A stretch of 64,000 bases of DNA from Actinomadura physcomitrii (GCF_008923205.2 NZ_WBMS02000023.1:19624-83623), one strand, 5' to 3'; positions 8,709 through 17,087 are shown, counted from the first letter of the stretch. Notes: generated from the letters alone by a model not told the origin. Translations and numbers: made by a program.

Positions 8709-10061
8709 TCAGGCGCGCGGGCCGCCCACGACGAACTCGGTGGGCAGGGCCGGCTCGCCCTTGGACAGCTGGAGCGCGGTCGCGGGCAGCTCCGCGACGG
8801 ACCGGACGTGCCGGTCCCGGGCGTCCCGCAGCGACTCGCGCCCGACGATCTCCCCGTCGCGGACCAGCGGCACGTGCAGGACGCGGTCGCGCCGGCCCGG
8901 CACCGGCTCGCCGACCGACACCGTCTCGGCGTAGGCGGTGCCGTGCGCGTCGATCCGCCGCACGGCGCTCTTGCGGCCGCCGCGGCTGGGCTTGCCGGCC
9001 GACCGCTTCGCGACGGGGCGCATCGCGGCGCCCTCGCCGGGGGCGTCGGCGCGGGCGACGAGCTTGTAGACGAGCGAGGCGGTCGGCGCGCCGGACCCCG
9101 TCACCAGGGACGTCCCGACCCCGTACCCGTCGACGGGCGCGGCGGCGAGCGCGGCGATGCCGTACTCGTCGAGGTCGCCGGTGACGACGATGCGCGTGTC
9201 GCGGGCGCCCAGCGCGTCGAGCTGCTCGCGGACGCGGCGGGCCATCACGCCGAGGTCGCCGCTGTCGATGCGGACGGCGCCGAGGGACGGCCCGGCGAGC
9301 TCCACGGCCGTCCGGACGGCGCGTTCGACGTCGTAGGTGTCGACCAGCAGCGTCGTCCCGTCGCCGAGCGAGGCGAGCTGCGCCTCGAACGCGTGCCGCT
9401 CGCCGTCGTGCAGGAGGGTGAAGGAGTGCGCGCTCGTCCCGGCGGTGGGGACGCCGTAGCGGCGGCCCGCCTCGAGGTTCGAGGTGGTGGTGAACCCGGC
9501 GATGTAGGCGGCGCGGGCGGCGGCGACGGCGGCGCGCTCGTGCGTGCGCCGCGACCCCATCTCGATGATCGGCCGGTCCTGCGCGGCCTGCACCATCCGG
9601 GACGCGGCGGACGCGATCGCGCAGTCGTGGTTGAGGATCGACAGCACGAGGGTCTCCAGCAGTACCGCCTCGGCGAACGTCCCCTCGACCACCAGGATCG
9701 GCGATTCCGGGAAGTAGCAGTCGCCTTCGGCATATCCCCAGACGTTCCCGGTGAAGCGGTACTTCTCCAGCCACTGCGCCGTCGGATCGTCCACGATCCC
9801 CTTCGCGGTGAGGAACTCCAGCTCCGCGGTGTCGAACCGGAACGCCTCGATCGCGTCCAGCAGCCGCCCGACGCCCGCGACGACGCCGTACCGGCGGCCG
9901 GCGGGCAGGCTGCGCGCGAACACCTCGAAGACCGCGCGCCGCCCGGCCGTGCCGCTGCGCAGCGCGGCCTGCAGCATGGTCAGCTCGTACTGGTCGGTGA
10001 GCAGGGCGGTTCCGTCGTCAGCGTCCACAGGTGGAACCCTAAGGGCAGGTGCGGGCACCAT
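8709..10061 (-). CDS. pncB: Nicotinate phosphoribosyltransferase
   Basis: This enzyme converts nicotinate and PRPP to nicotinate mononucleotide. Typical segments are ALLTDQYELTMLQAAL at the N-terminus, AVLLETLVLSILNHDCAIAS, and IEMGSRRTHERAAVAAARAAYIAG. Later segments are RIDSGDLGVMARRVREQLD and YGVGTSLVTGSGAPTASLVYKL. The length (~440-450 residues) matches the family. The start is uncertain: GTG 10061 gives the longest form and GTG 10028 a form 11 residues shorter. It heads the pncB-pncA-gntK operon and is divergent from clpS, as in mycobacteria (Rv1330c/Rv1331). Confidence 0.95.
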   Translation of the reverse strand: MVPAPALRVPPVDADDGTALLTDQYELTMLQAALRSGTAGRRAVFEVFARSLPAGRRYGVVAGVGRLLDAIEAFRFDTAELEFLTAKGIVDDPTAQWLEKYRFTGNVWGYAEGDCYFPESPILVVEGTFAEAVLLETLVLSILNHDCAIASAASRMVQAAQDRPIIEMGSRRTHERAAVAAARAAYIAGFTTTSNLEAGRRYGVPTAGTSAHSFTLLHDGERHAFEAQLASLGDGTTLLVDTYDVERAVRTAVELAGPSLGAVRIDSGDLGVMARRVREQLDALGARDTRIVVTGDLDEYGIAALAAAPVDGYGVGTSLVTGSGAPTASLVYKLVARADAPGEGAAMRPVAKRSAGKPSRGGRKSAVRRIDAHGTAYAETVSVGEPVPGRRDRVLHVPLVRDGEIVGRESLRDARDRHVRSVAELPATALQLSKGEPALPTEFVVGGPRA

Positions 10062-10193
10062 GGAGGGGCGGGCCGCCGCACCCGGCGCGGATCACACGGG
10101 TCGCAGTGAAGATCGCCCCGGACGGGGCGCGGGCGCATAGCATCGGGTGCGGTGGGCGGACCGACAACGCGGGGAAAGGGGGAGACGCGGCCG

Positions 10194-10232
10194 ATGAGCG
10201 TCACGAGCAGGGCGAGCGGGGCGCGGTCATGA
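10194..10232 (+). CDS. 12-codon upstream ORF overlapping the clpS start
   Basis: ATG 10194 is preceded by a GGGGGAG ribosome site and reads MSVTSRASGARS before TGA. The stop overlaps the clpS ATG (TCATGA). ClpS itself has only a weak ribosome site, so ribosomes finishing this micro-ORF could re-initiate on clpS by translational coupling. This is inference; the peptide need not have its own function. Confidence 0.35.
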   Translation: MSVTSRASGARS

Positions 10233-10525
10233 GCACGGCGCCCGCACCCGTCGAGCTGGAGCGGCCCGGCACCGAGGAGGACGTGCGCGCCGACCGGCCT
10301 TGGCTGGCGATCGTCTGGAACGACCCGATCAACCTGATGTCGTACGTCACGTACGTGTTCCAGACCGTCTTCGGCTACCCCAAGAGCAAGGCCGAGAAGC
10401 TGATGCTGGACGTCCACCACAAGGGTCGCGCCGTCGTGGCCAAGGGCACCCGCGAGGAGATGGAGCGGGACGTGGAGATCCTGCACTCCTACGGGCTGTG
10501 GGCCACCGTGAAGCGGGACGACTGA
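10229..10525 (+). CDS. clpS: ATP-dependent Clp protease adaptor ClpS
   Basis: ClpS delivers N-degron substrates to the ClpC/ClpA unfoldase. The 98-residue protein has a flexible N-terminal tail followed by the ClpS core: WLAIVWNDPINLMSYVTYVFQTVFGY, then KAEKLMLDVHHKGRAVVAKGTREEMERDV. The DPINL segment and the HHKG region form the N-end binding pocket and the ClpC contact. ATG 10229 is taken because homology begins shortly after it. It is divergent from pncB and 84 bases upstream of the DUF2017 gene, the conserved actinobacterial arrangement. Confidence 0.96.
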   Translation: MSTAPAPVELERPGTEEDVRADRPWLAIVWNDPINLMSYVTYVFQTVFGYPKSKAEKLMLDVHHKGRAVVAKGTREEMERDVEILHSYGLWATVKRDD

Positions 10526-10609
10526 ACCGATCCCGAAACGGCGTTCCGGGGGCGCGGGGCCGCCGTCCCCCCTCGGGAGCCACCGAAGCCTTCTGGGCGG
10601 AGCGATCCG

Positions 10610-11134
10610 ATGAGCAACGTGAAGAAGACCCGCAAGGGCGTCGTCGTGCGGCTGGAGCCGGAGGAGGCGGCGCTGGTGCGGGCGCTGATGGAGCAGCTGG
10701 TCACGCTCCTCGGGGACGTCCCGGGCGGGGACGGCGAGCTGGCGTCCGTCGGCATCGCCGAGAACGCCGTCAAGCCGGACGATCCGGTGCTGGCGCGGCT
10801 GTTCCCCGACGCCTACCGCGAGGACGGCGAGGCGGCGGGGGAGTTCCGCCGCTACACCGAGATGGGGCTGCGCGACGGCAAGCGCGAGGCGGCCCGGACG
10901 GTGCTGGACGCGCTGAAGGAGCCGGGCGCCGACATCGTCCTCGACCAGGAGCGGGCGCAGATCTGGCTGCGCGCCCTGAACGACGTCCGGCTGGCGCTCG
11001 GCACCCGGCTGGACATCAGCGAGGAGTGGTACGAGGAGGCCGAGCGGCTCGACCCGCGCGACCCGCGCACGCCGATGTTCGCCGCCTACGACTGGCTGAC
11101 GATGCTGCAGGAAGGGCTCGTCCGCGCCCTCTGA
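10610..11134 (+). CDS. DUF2017 domain-containing protein
   Basis: The 174-residue acidic protein follows clpS, as DUF2017 genes do in most actinobacteria (Rv1332 position). It shows VVVRLEPEEAALVRALMEQLVTLL at the N-terminus. Downstream it has RLFPDAYREDGEAAGEFRRYTE and IWLRALNDVRLALGTRLDIS near the C-terminus. The fold is predicted helical, with no catalytic motif visible. Its constant linkage to clpS hints at a role in Clp-dependent proteolysis, but that is inference from neighbourhood alone. Confidence 0.9.
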   Translation: MSNVKKTRKGVVVRLEPEEAALVRALMEQLVTLLGDVPGGDGELASVGIAENAVKPDDPVLARLFPDAYREDGEAAGEFRRYTEMGLRDGKREAARTVLDALKEPGADIVLDQERAQIWLRALNDVRLALGTRLDISEEWYEEAERLDPRDPRTPMFAAYDWLTMLQEGLVRAL

Positions 11135-11302
11135 AAGCCGCTCGATCGGCTGCCGTGCGAGCAAATCCCGGCCGCACCCGGCCATCGGCGACATCACCGA
11201 TTGTCGGGACGCGGACGCCCTGAGTGGTGTCCACTGGGGGGCGAGGGGACGCCGCCAGACCCGCCGCGGTAGAGGCGGGGCCTACGCCAACCGGAGGCCG
11301 CG

Positions 11303-12235
11303 ATGCCGGCAGGGACCGGTCACAGCAAAGCCGTCGGCTCGATGCAGCTCGGCGACCACCTGTGCCTTTTCTTCGACAGCGACGCCGAACGGCGGTCCGT
11401 GATGGCCGCCTACGTCCGCGACGGGGTGCGCGCGGGCCACAAGGTGATCTACATCTCCGACGCGGTGCCCGCGCGGGACGTCGCCGCCTGGCTCGGCGGG
11501 GGGGACGGCGGGCCCGACACCGTCGGCCCGCCGCGCGAGGACGCCGGCTTCGACTTCGCCGCCGCGATGGACGCCGGGCACTTCGTCGTCCGCACCGCCG
11601 AGGAGACGTTCCTGGCCAGCGGCAGGTTCGACCCGGACGAGAGCCTGGCGCTGATGGCCACCGAGATCGACCTCGCGCTCGTGCAGGGCTACTCCGGGGT
11701 CCGGATCGCCGGGGAGGCGCGGTTCTCGCTGCGCCGCTGGCCCGGGACCGAGCGGCACGGCGACTTCGAGCGCATGCTCGACCAGGTCTTCATGACCACC
11801 GACCTGAAGGCGATGGCGATCTGCCAGTTCGACCGCCGCTGGTTCGACGAGGAGCGGCTGGCCGAGCTGGAGGCCGGGCACATGGGCCGGGTCCGGGCGA
11901 ACGACCACTACGACGACGGCGCGCTGCGCATCGCGCCGACGTTCACGCCGCCGGGCGCGGCGCTGACCGGGGTACTGGACGCCGAGACCGGCCCGGCGGC
12001 GGAGAAGGTGCTGGCGTCGGTCGCGTCCACGGCGGGGCTGCTCTGCCTGGACCTGCACGGCCTGACCGGCTGGGACGAGACCGGGCTGCGGCTGCTGGCC
12101 GACGCCGACCGGCCGGCCCTCGGCGCGAACCGCGGCCTGCTGCTGCGCGGCGCGGCCCCCGAGCTGGCCGGGCGGCTGCGCGAGTCGGGTCTGCTGACCC
12201 GGTCGGGAGTGTCGATCGAGGAACGGACAGGCTGA
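11303..12235 (+). CDS. MEDS-domain sensor with C-terminal STAS-like domain
   Basis: Residues ~10-190 match the MEDS (DcmR-type sensory) domain: MQLGDHLCLFFDSDAERRSV, then GVRAGHKVIYISDAVPARDV, and MAICQFDRRWFDEERLAEL near the end. The last ~90 residues resemble a STAS fold (LTGVLDAETG, LCLDLHGLTGWDETGLRLLA). At the place of the SpoIIAA phosphoserine (D-S-S-G) it has D-E-T-G, so a threonine could still accept phosphate. It is the first of three tandem genes. MEDS proteins are thought to be cytoplasmic sensors related to RecA-like KaiC folds; the ligand is unknown. Confidence 0.82.
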   Translation: MPAGTGHSKAVGSMQLGDHLCLFFDSDAERRSVMAAYVRDGVRAGHKVIYISDAVPARDVAAWLGGGDGGPDTVGPPREDAGFDFAAAMDAGHFVVRTAEETFLASGRFDPDESLALMATEIDLALVQGYSGVRIAGEARFSLRRWPGTERHGDFERMLDQVFMTTDLKAMAICQFDRRWFDEERLAELEAGHMGRVRANDHYDDGALRIAPTFTPPGAALTGVLDAETGPAAEKVLASVASTAGLLCLDLHGLTGWDETGLRLLADADRPALGANRGLLLRGAAPELAGRLRESGLLTRSGVSIEERTG

Positions 12236-12254
12236 GCGGAGGGACGGTTCGCGC

Positions 12255-13106
12255 ATGGCGGTCGGGCACCCCGCGGCGGTCGGCGGAATGCGCTTCGGCG
12301 ACCATTTCTTCCTCGCCTACGACAACGGCGCCGAACGGTACGCCGTCCTGGCCGCCTACCTGCGCGCCGGGCTGCGGGCCGGGCACGCGCTCGTCCACCT
12401 GGCCGACGGCGAGTCCGCGGAGGCCGTGCGGGACCGGCTGCGGGCGCTGTTCGCGGCGGACGCGCCCGACCTGCTCGCGGCGGTCAACGACGGCCGGGTG
12501 GCGGTGCCGGAGGCCGCCGGCCGCCCGGCCGCCGAGGTGATCGCCTCGGCCGCCGGGCCGGACCGTAGCGCGGGCGTCCGGGTGAGCGTCGAGGCGTCGC
12601 CGTCGTCGCGCGGCTGGCCCGGCAGCGCCGGGTTCGCGGCGTTCGAGGACGCCGTGGGCCGGGCCGTGGCCGCGGCCGGGGACGCGATGGCGCTGTGCCA
12701 GTTCGACCGGCAGTGGTTCGGGGCCGGCCGGCTGGACGCGCTGGAGGCGTGCCACGGCGGGCGGGCCGGCGCCGACGCGGTCTTCGACGACGGCGTGCTG
12801 CGGATCGACCCGCTGTTCGCGCCGCCGGGCCTGCGGCTGTCCGGCTCGATCGACGAGTCGACGCTGCCGGGGCTGCTGGCGGCGCTGCGCGGGCTGGACG
12901 ACCGCGCCGCGCACGTCTGCCTGGACCTGGCCGGCGTGGAGTTCTGCGACCTGGCGGGGCTGCGCGCGCTGGTCGGCGTGAACGAGTGGAGCATCGTGCC
13001 CGACCGGCTGGTCGTCCTGCGGTCGGCGCCCCGCTGCGTGGAGATGATGATGCGCGCGTCCGGCTGGGAGGGCGCGCCCGGGATCGTCCACGAGGGGGTC
13101 CGGTGA
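12255..13106 (+). CDS. MEDS-domain sensor with C-terminal STAS domain
   Basis: This 283-residue paralogue of the preceding gene (19 bases away) has MRFGDHFFLAYDNGAERYAV, then AGLRAGHALVHLADGESAEA, and MALCQFDRQWFGAGRLDALE. Its STAS part reads LRLSGSIDESTLPGL and VCLDLAGVEFCDLAGLRALVG. The phosphoacceptor position reads D-L-A-G, with no Ser/Thr, so classical RsbV-style phosphorylation control is lost. The stop overlaps the next start (GTGA at 13103-13106), which implies coupled translation. Confidence 0.82.
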   Translation: MAVGHPAAVGGMRFGDHFFLAYDNGAERYAVLAAYLRAGLRAGHALVHLADGESAEAVRDRLRALFAADAPDLLAAVNDGRVAVPEAAGRPAAEVIASAAGPDRSAGVRVSVEASPSSRGWPGSAGFAAFEDAVGRAVAAAGDAMALCQFDRQWFGAGRLDALEACHGGRAGADAVFDDGVLRIDPLFAPPGLRLSGSIDESTLPGLLAALRGLDDRAAHVCLDLAGVEFCDLAGLRALVGVNEWSIVPDRLVVLRSAPRCVEMMMRASGWEGAPGIVHEGVR

Positions 13107-14155
13107 CCGCCCCCGGGGCCGGCCCGCCGCAGATGCGGGGGCTCGTGCCGGACGCGCCGCCGCGGGCGGGCGGCGGTGACGTGCTGGTGCACCGGGCCGT
13201 CCCGTACGGGTGGCCGCGCGAGCTGGCGCTGACCGCCGTCCCGTACCTGGAGGCCGGGTGGAGCGCGGGCGACGCGGTCGTGGTGATCGCGTCCGAGCCG
13301 GTCCGGGTGATGCTGCGGGAGCGGCTCGGCGCGCGGGTCCGCGAGGCGATCGAGTTCATCGACGCCGCCGACTGGTTCGGCGGACCGATGCGGGCGCTGG
13401 CCGGCTACCACGACCGGATGCGCGCCGACTGGTGGCCGCGCGGGCGGCTGCGGCTGCTCGCCGAGCCGGTGTGGGACGGGCTGACCCCGCTGGAGACGCT
13501 CGAGTGGCAGCGGCACGAGTCGCTGCTGAACGTGGTGTTCGCCGGCACCCCGACCATGATCATGTGCGCGTACGACGCGGTGGCGCTGCCGCCGCCGGTG
13601 CTGACCGCGATGGCCCGCACGCATCCGGAGCTGGCCGGCCCGGACGGCCCGCGGCCGAGCCCCGAGTACACCGACCCCGCCGAGTTCTACGCCGAGTGCA
13701 ACGCGGGCGCGCTCCCGCCGCCCCCGCCTACCGCCGCGCACCGGCCGTTCGGCGCGGGCGGGCTGCCGTCGCTGCGCGGGTTCCTCACCGCCGAGGCCGC
13801 GCGGCTCGGGCTGCCGGAGGCCCGGACGCTGCCGTTCGTGCTGGCGGTGAACGAGGTCGCCACGCTGATCATCCGGGCCGGCGGCGGGCGCGGCTCGGCG
13901 GCGCTGTGGGCGGGCGAGGGGGAGCTGGTGTGCGAGGTCGCCGATCCGGGCCGGATGCTCGCCGACCGGTTCCTCGGCTACTCCCCGCCGCCGCCCGGCC
14001 CGTCCCCGTCCGGTCAGGCCGGGCAGGCAGGTCAGGGCGGGCAGGGCACCGACGGCGCGATGTGGGCGGTGCGCCGGCTCTGCCACATCGTGCAGATCAG
14101 ATCCGGCGCGGACGGCACCCGCATCCGGATGCACGTCCGCCTGGACCACGGGTGA
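13103..14155 (+). CDS. MEDS-domain protein with degenerate HATPase (anti-sigma-like) C-terminus
   Basis: The ~350-residue product starts at GTG 13103, overlapping the previous stop. The N-terminal half is MEDS-like (VPYLEAGWSAGDAVVVIASEP, then WQRHESLLNVVFAGTPTMIMCAYDAVALP). The C-terminal ~130 residues align by pattern with RsbW-type HATPase_c_2 domains (VLAVNEVATLIIRAGGG, LVCEVADPGRM, AMWAVRRLCHIVQIRSG). The N-box reads NEVATL where active homologues have NEVATN, and the G2 glycines are poor. ATP binding is therefore doubtful, unlike its paralogues at 22343 and 24270. A Pro/Gly/Gln linker interrupts the ATPase part. Confidence 0.78.
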   Translation: MTAPGAGPPQMRGLVPDAPPRAGGGDVLVHRAVPYGWPRELALTAVPYLEAGWSAGDAVVVIASEPVRVMLRERLGARVREAIEFIDAADWFGGPMRALAGYHDRMRADWWPRGRLRLLAEPVWDGLTPLETLEWQRHESLLNVVFAGTPTMIMCAYDAVALPPPVLTAMARTHPELAGPDGPRPSPEYTDPAEFYAECNAGALPPPPPTAAHRPFGAGGLPSLRGFLTAEAARLGLPEARTLPFVLAVNEVATLIIRAGGGRGSAALWAGEGELVCEVADPGRMLADRFLGYSPPPPGPSPSGQAGQAGQGGQGTDGAMWAVRRLCHIVQIRSGADGTRIRMHVRLDHG

Positions 14156-14189
14156 GGGGCGCGCCGGCCGGGGCGGTAGCCTTCGGGTC

Positions 14190-14609
14190 ATGCTGACGAT
14201 CGAGCGTGCCCTGGTCGAGAAGATCGTCGCGCATGCGCGCGCCGACCATCCGGACGAGGCGTGCGGCATCATCGCCGGCCCGATCGGGTCGGACCGGCCC
14301 GTCCGGTACGTCGCGATGACCAACGCCGAGCGGTCCCCGACGTTCTACCGGTTCGACTCGCAGGAGCAGCTCAAGCTGTGGCGGGAGATGGACGACCGCG
14401 ACGAGGAGCCGGTGGTGATCTACCACTCGCACACCGCGACCGAGGCGTACCCGTCCCGCACCGACATCTCCTACGCGTCCGAGCCGAACGCGCACTACGT
14501 GCTGGTGTCCACCCGCGATGAGGACACCGAGGAGTTCCGGTCATACCGGATCGTGGACGGCGAGGTGACCGAGGAAGAGGTCCGCGTCGTCGACTCCTAC
14601 GACGCCTGA
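14190..14609 (+). CDS. mec: JAMM-family CysO-cysteine peptidase Mec
   Basis: The 139-residue zinc peptidase releases cysteine from the C-terminus of the sulfur carrier CysO. The JAMM signature HSHTATEAYPSRTD (H-x-H-x10-D) lies near residue 76. The upstream glutamate sits in HPDEACGIIAGP and the middle has NAERSPTFYRFDSQEQLKLW, all typical of actinobacterial M67 enzymes (Rv1334). It is the first gene of mec-cysO-cysM, separated from cysO by a 277-base gap that holds a candidate leader ORF. Confidence 0.94.
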   Translation: MLTIERALVEKIVAHARADHPDEACGIIAGPIGSDRPVRYVAMTNAERSPTFYRFDSQEQLKLWREMDDRDEEPVVIYHSHTATEAYPSRTDISYASEPNAHYVLVSTRDEDTEEFRSYRIVDGEVTEEEVRVVDSYDA

Positions 14610-14675
14610 TCGCCAGGGGAACCTAGCCGGATGGCGGCGGGGAACGGCCGGGGCGCGGCCGGTAAACTGGTCGAC

Positions 14676-14804
14676 ATGTGGACGAGCGGGGACGTGACGG
14701 GCGTGCGGCGCCGCGTCCCGTGCTTCGCGGTGCCACCCGTACAGAGCTTCCTGTTCGGGCATTCGCGGGCCGAGGTCGTCTACGACTGTTCGCCGATGCG
14801 CTGA
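14676..14804 (+). CDS. Candidate 42-residue leader ORF in the mec-cysO gap
   Basis: ATG 14676 opens a 42-codon frame ending at TGA 14802-14804. The peptide is Arg-rich early (VTGVRRRVPC), has Cys at positions 16 and 38, and ends VVYDCSPMR. Its position just before cysO-cysM and the near-terminal cysteine resemble cysteine-responsive leader peptides seen before sulfur genes in actinobacteria. The ribosome site is weak. It may instead be the end of a short decayed gene. No clear attenuator hairpin could be drawn by eye. Confidence 0.35.
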   Translation: MWTSGDVTGVRRRVPCFAVPPVQSFLFGHSRAEVVYDCSPMR

Positions 14805-14886
14805 TCCTGCCCGGAATTCCCCCGCTGCCCGCCCGGTTGTGACGCAGAGGGCGGGGAGCCCCGTACGACCGAAGGAGATCATCGCG

Positions 14887-15159
14887 ATGGCGATCGAGGT
14901 CCGGATCCCGACGATCCTGCGCAACCTCACCGACGGCGCCAAGGCCGTCGAGGGCAAGGGCGGCACGCTCGACGAGCTGTTCGCCGACCTGGACACCCGC
15001 CACCCCGGGCTGCGCGACCGGCTGGTGGACGACAAGGGCCTGCGCAAGTTCGTCAACGTGTACCTCAACGACGAGGACGTCCGGTTCCTCGGCGGCCTGG
15101 AGGCGCCGGTCTCCGACGGCGACGGCGTGACGATCCTGCCGGCCGTCGCGGGCGGCTGA
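14887..15159 (+). CDS. cysO: Sulfur-carrier protein CysO (MoaD/ThiS family)
   Basis: This 90-residue ubiquitin-fold protein carries sulfur as a C-terminal thiocarboxylate for cysteine synthesis. Family features are VRIPTILRNLTDGAKAVEGKGGTLDELF, then FVNVYLNDEDVRFLGGL and the end VTILPAVAGG. The terminal di-glycine is the activation site. ATG 14887 is preceded by AAGGAG at 14872-14880. The gene precedes cysM by 22 bases, the order found as Rv1335-Rv1336. Confidence 0.96.
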   Translation: MAIEVRIPTILRNLTDGAKAVEGKGGTLDELFADLDTRHPGLRDRLVDDKGLRKFVNVYLNDEDVRFLGGLEAPVSDGDGVTILPAVAGG

Positions 15160-15181
15160 GCCGGGCCGGGGACGAGCGCAC

Positions 15182-16129
15182 ATGCGATTCGACTCGCTGC
15201 TGGACTCGCTCGGCGGCACCCCGCTGGTCGGGCTGCCGCGGCTGTCGCCGAGCGGGGACGTCCGGCTCTGGGCGAAGCTCGAGGACCGCAACCCGACCGG
15301 GTCGGTGAAGGACCGCCCCGCCTTCTACATGATCGAGAAGGCGGAGAAGGACGGCCTGCTGACGCCGGGCTGCACGATCCTGGAGCCGACGTCCGGTAAC
15401 ACCGGCATCTCCCTCGCGATGGTCGCCAAGCTGCGCGGCTACCGGATGGTGTGCGTGATGCCGGAGAACACCTCGGCGGAGCGCCGCCAGCTGCTGGAGA
15501 TGTGGGGCGCGCGGATCATCCCCTCGCCCGCGGCGGGCGGGTCGAACGAGGCCGTCCGGGTGGCGAAGGGCCTGGCGGCCGAGAACCCCGACTGGGTGAT
15601 GCTGTACCAGTACGGGAACGAGGCCAACGCGCTGGCGCACTACGAGACGACCGGGCCGGAGATCCTCGCGGACCTGCCGTCGGTGACGCACTTCGTCGCG
15701 GGCCTCGGCACCACCGGCACGCTGATGGGCGTCGGCCGGTACCTGCGCGAGCAGGTGCCGGACGTGAAGATCGTCGCGGCGGAGCCGCGGTACGGCGAGC
15801 TGGTGTACGGGCTGCGCAACATCGACGAGGGCTTCATCCCGGAGCTGTACGACGACTCGGTCCTGACGACGCGGTTCTCGGTCGGGTCGCGGGACGCGCT
15901 GCGCCGCACCCGCGAGCTGCTGGAGCAGGAGGGCATCTTCGCGGGCATCTCCACCGGCGGGGCGCTGCACGCCGCGATCGGCATGGCGAACAAGGCGGTG
16001 AAGGCGGGCGAGCGCGCCGACATCGTGTTCATCGTCGCCGACGGCGGCTGGAAGTACCTGTCCACCGGCGCGTACGGCGGCACGCTGGAGGAGGCCGAGG
16101 CGCGCCTCGAAGGCCAGCTCTGGGCCTGA
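15182..16129 (+). CDS. cysM: CysO-dependent cysteine synthase
   Basis: The PLP enzyme condenses O-phosphoserine with thiocarboxylated CysO. MRFDSLLDSLGGTPLVGLPRL is the fold-type II N-terminus. The PLP lysine lies in NPTGSVKDRPAFYMI, the substrate loop is EPTSGNTGISLAM, and the phosphate loop appears as GLGTTGTLMGVGRYL. The C-terminal GGWKYLSTGAYGG matches the flexible arm of mycobacterial CysM. The 315-residue length is normal. Clustering with mec and cysO distinguishes it from generic cysK. Confidence 0.95.
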   Translation: MRFDSLLDSLGGTPLVGLPRLSPSGDVRLWAKLEDRNPTGSVKDRPAFYMIEKAEKDGLLTPGCTILEPTSGNTGISLAMVAKLRGYRMVCVMPENTSAERRQLLEMWGARIIPSPAAGGSNEAVRVAKGLAAENPDWVMLYQYGNEANALAHYETTGPEILADLPSVTHFVAGLGTTGTLMGVGRYLREQVPDVKIVAAEPRYGELVYGLRNIDEGFIPELYDDSVLTTRFSVGSRDALRRTRELLEQEGIFAGISTGGALHAAIGMANKAVKAGERADIVFIVADGGWKYLSTGAYGGTLEEAEARLEGQLWA

Positions 16130-16206
16130 CGCCGCCGTACCGGGCCTGCTCCCGGGCACCGGCCGGGGCGGCGTGATCCCGGCCACGGCGCGCCTCCCGG
16201 CCGGCG

Positions 16207-16247
16207 CGGTACAGTTCGTACTCGAACGAGATTCTAGAACTGTGCCG
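16207..16247 (+). promoter_or_regulatory. Inverted repeat upstream of thioesterase gene
   Basis: Arms 16207-16217 (CGGTACAGTTC) and 16237-16247 (GAACTGTGCCG) pair over 11 bases with one mismatch around a 19-base spacer. It lies 39 bases before the thioesterase start, where a promoter is expected. The symmetry fits a repressor operator; the regulator is not identifiable. A GC-rich weaker hairpin (16129-16174) just after cysM may end that transcript. Confidence 0.4.
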
Positions 16248-16286
16248 GCCGGGTGGACGCCCGCCGGACGCCCCGGGAGATGACGG

Positions 16287-17087
16287 ATGAGCGGGTTCGA
16301 GGCGGCCACCGCGGTGCAGCGGGTCGAGGACGGCCGGTACGAGGTCGACCTGGACGGCGACTTCGGCTTCGCCGAGGCGCTGAACGGCGGCTACCTGATG
16401 GCCGTGCTGGACCGCGCCGCCGTCGACGCCTCCCCGCACGAGCACCCCGTCTCCACCGCGGCGTCGTTCCTGCGTCCCGTCAAGCCCGGCCGCGCGGAGG
16501 TGGTCGTCGACACCCGCAAGACCGGCCGCACCGCCGCGACGGCGCTGGTCGGCCTCGTCCAGGACGGGCGTCCCGCGGTGGAGGCGCTGATCACCACCGG
16601 CACGCTCGGCGCCGCCGCCGAGCCCGCGTTCGCCGGCCCCGCGCCCGCCGTCCCCGTCCCGCCGCTGGAGGAGTGCTCCGGTGAGCTGCCGCACGAGGGC
16701 ACCGAGGGTTTCGCCGGCCGGGTGGACATGCGCTTCGACCGCTCCACGATGGGCTGGCTGGACGGCACGCCGAGCGGCCGGCCGGAGATCCGCGCCTGGT
16801 TCCGGCTGCGCGACGGCCACGTCCCGGACGCCTTCGCCCTCGCCCTCGCCGTCGACGCGCTGCCGCCCGTCGCGCTGAACCTCGGCTCCAAGGGCTGGGC
16901 GCCGACCGTCCAGCTCACCTGGCACATGCGGGCCGTCCCCGCGCCCGGCTGGCTCGCCGTGCACGGCACCGGCCGGCTGCTGTCGGACGGCTGGTTCGAC
17001 GAGGAGGTCGAGGTGTGGGACTCCGCCGGACGCCTCGTCGCGCAGAGCCGGCAGATCGCCCGGGCGGGCATCGGCGTCAAGAAGTGA
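16287..17087 (+). CDS. Acyl-CoA thioesterase family protein (double hotdog)
   Basis: The 266-residue protein has two hotdog halves. The first includes GDFGFAEALNGGYLMAVLDRA, STAASFLRPVKPGRAEVVVDT and an alternating strand pattern. The second has VDMRFDRSTMGW, VALNLGSKGWAPTVQLTWHMRA and WFDEEVEVWDSAGRLVAQSRQIA. This matches the TesB-like/4HBT_3 thioesterases common in actinobacteria, which hydrolyse acyl-CoA esters. The substrate is unknown. It stands in the position of Rv1337 (a rhomboid protease) between cysM and murI, and has its own putative operator. Confidence 0.87.
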   Translation: MSGFEAATAVQRVEDGRYEVDLDGDFGFAEALNGGYLMAVLDRAAVDASPHEHPVSTAASFLRPVKPGRAEVVVDTRKTGRTAATALVGLVQDGRPAVEALITTGTLGAAAEPAFAGPAPAVPVPPLEECSGELPHEGTEGFAGRVDMRFDRSTMGWLDGTPSGRPEIRAWFRLRDGHVPDAFALALAVDALPPVALNLGSKGWAPTVQLTWHMRAVPAPGWLAVHGTGRLLSDGWFDEEVEVWDSAGRLVAQSRQIARAGIGVKK

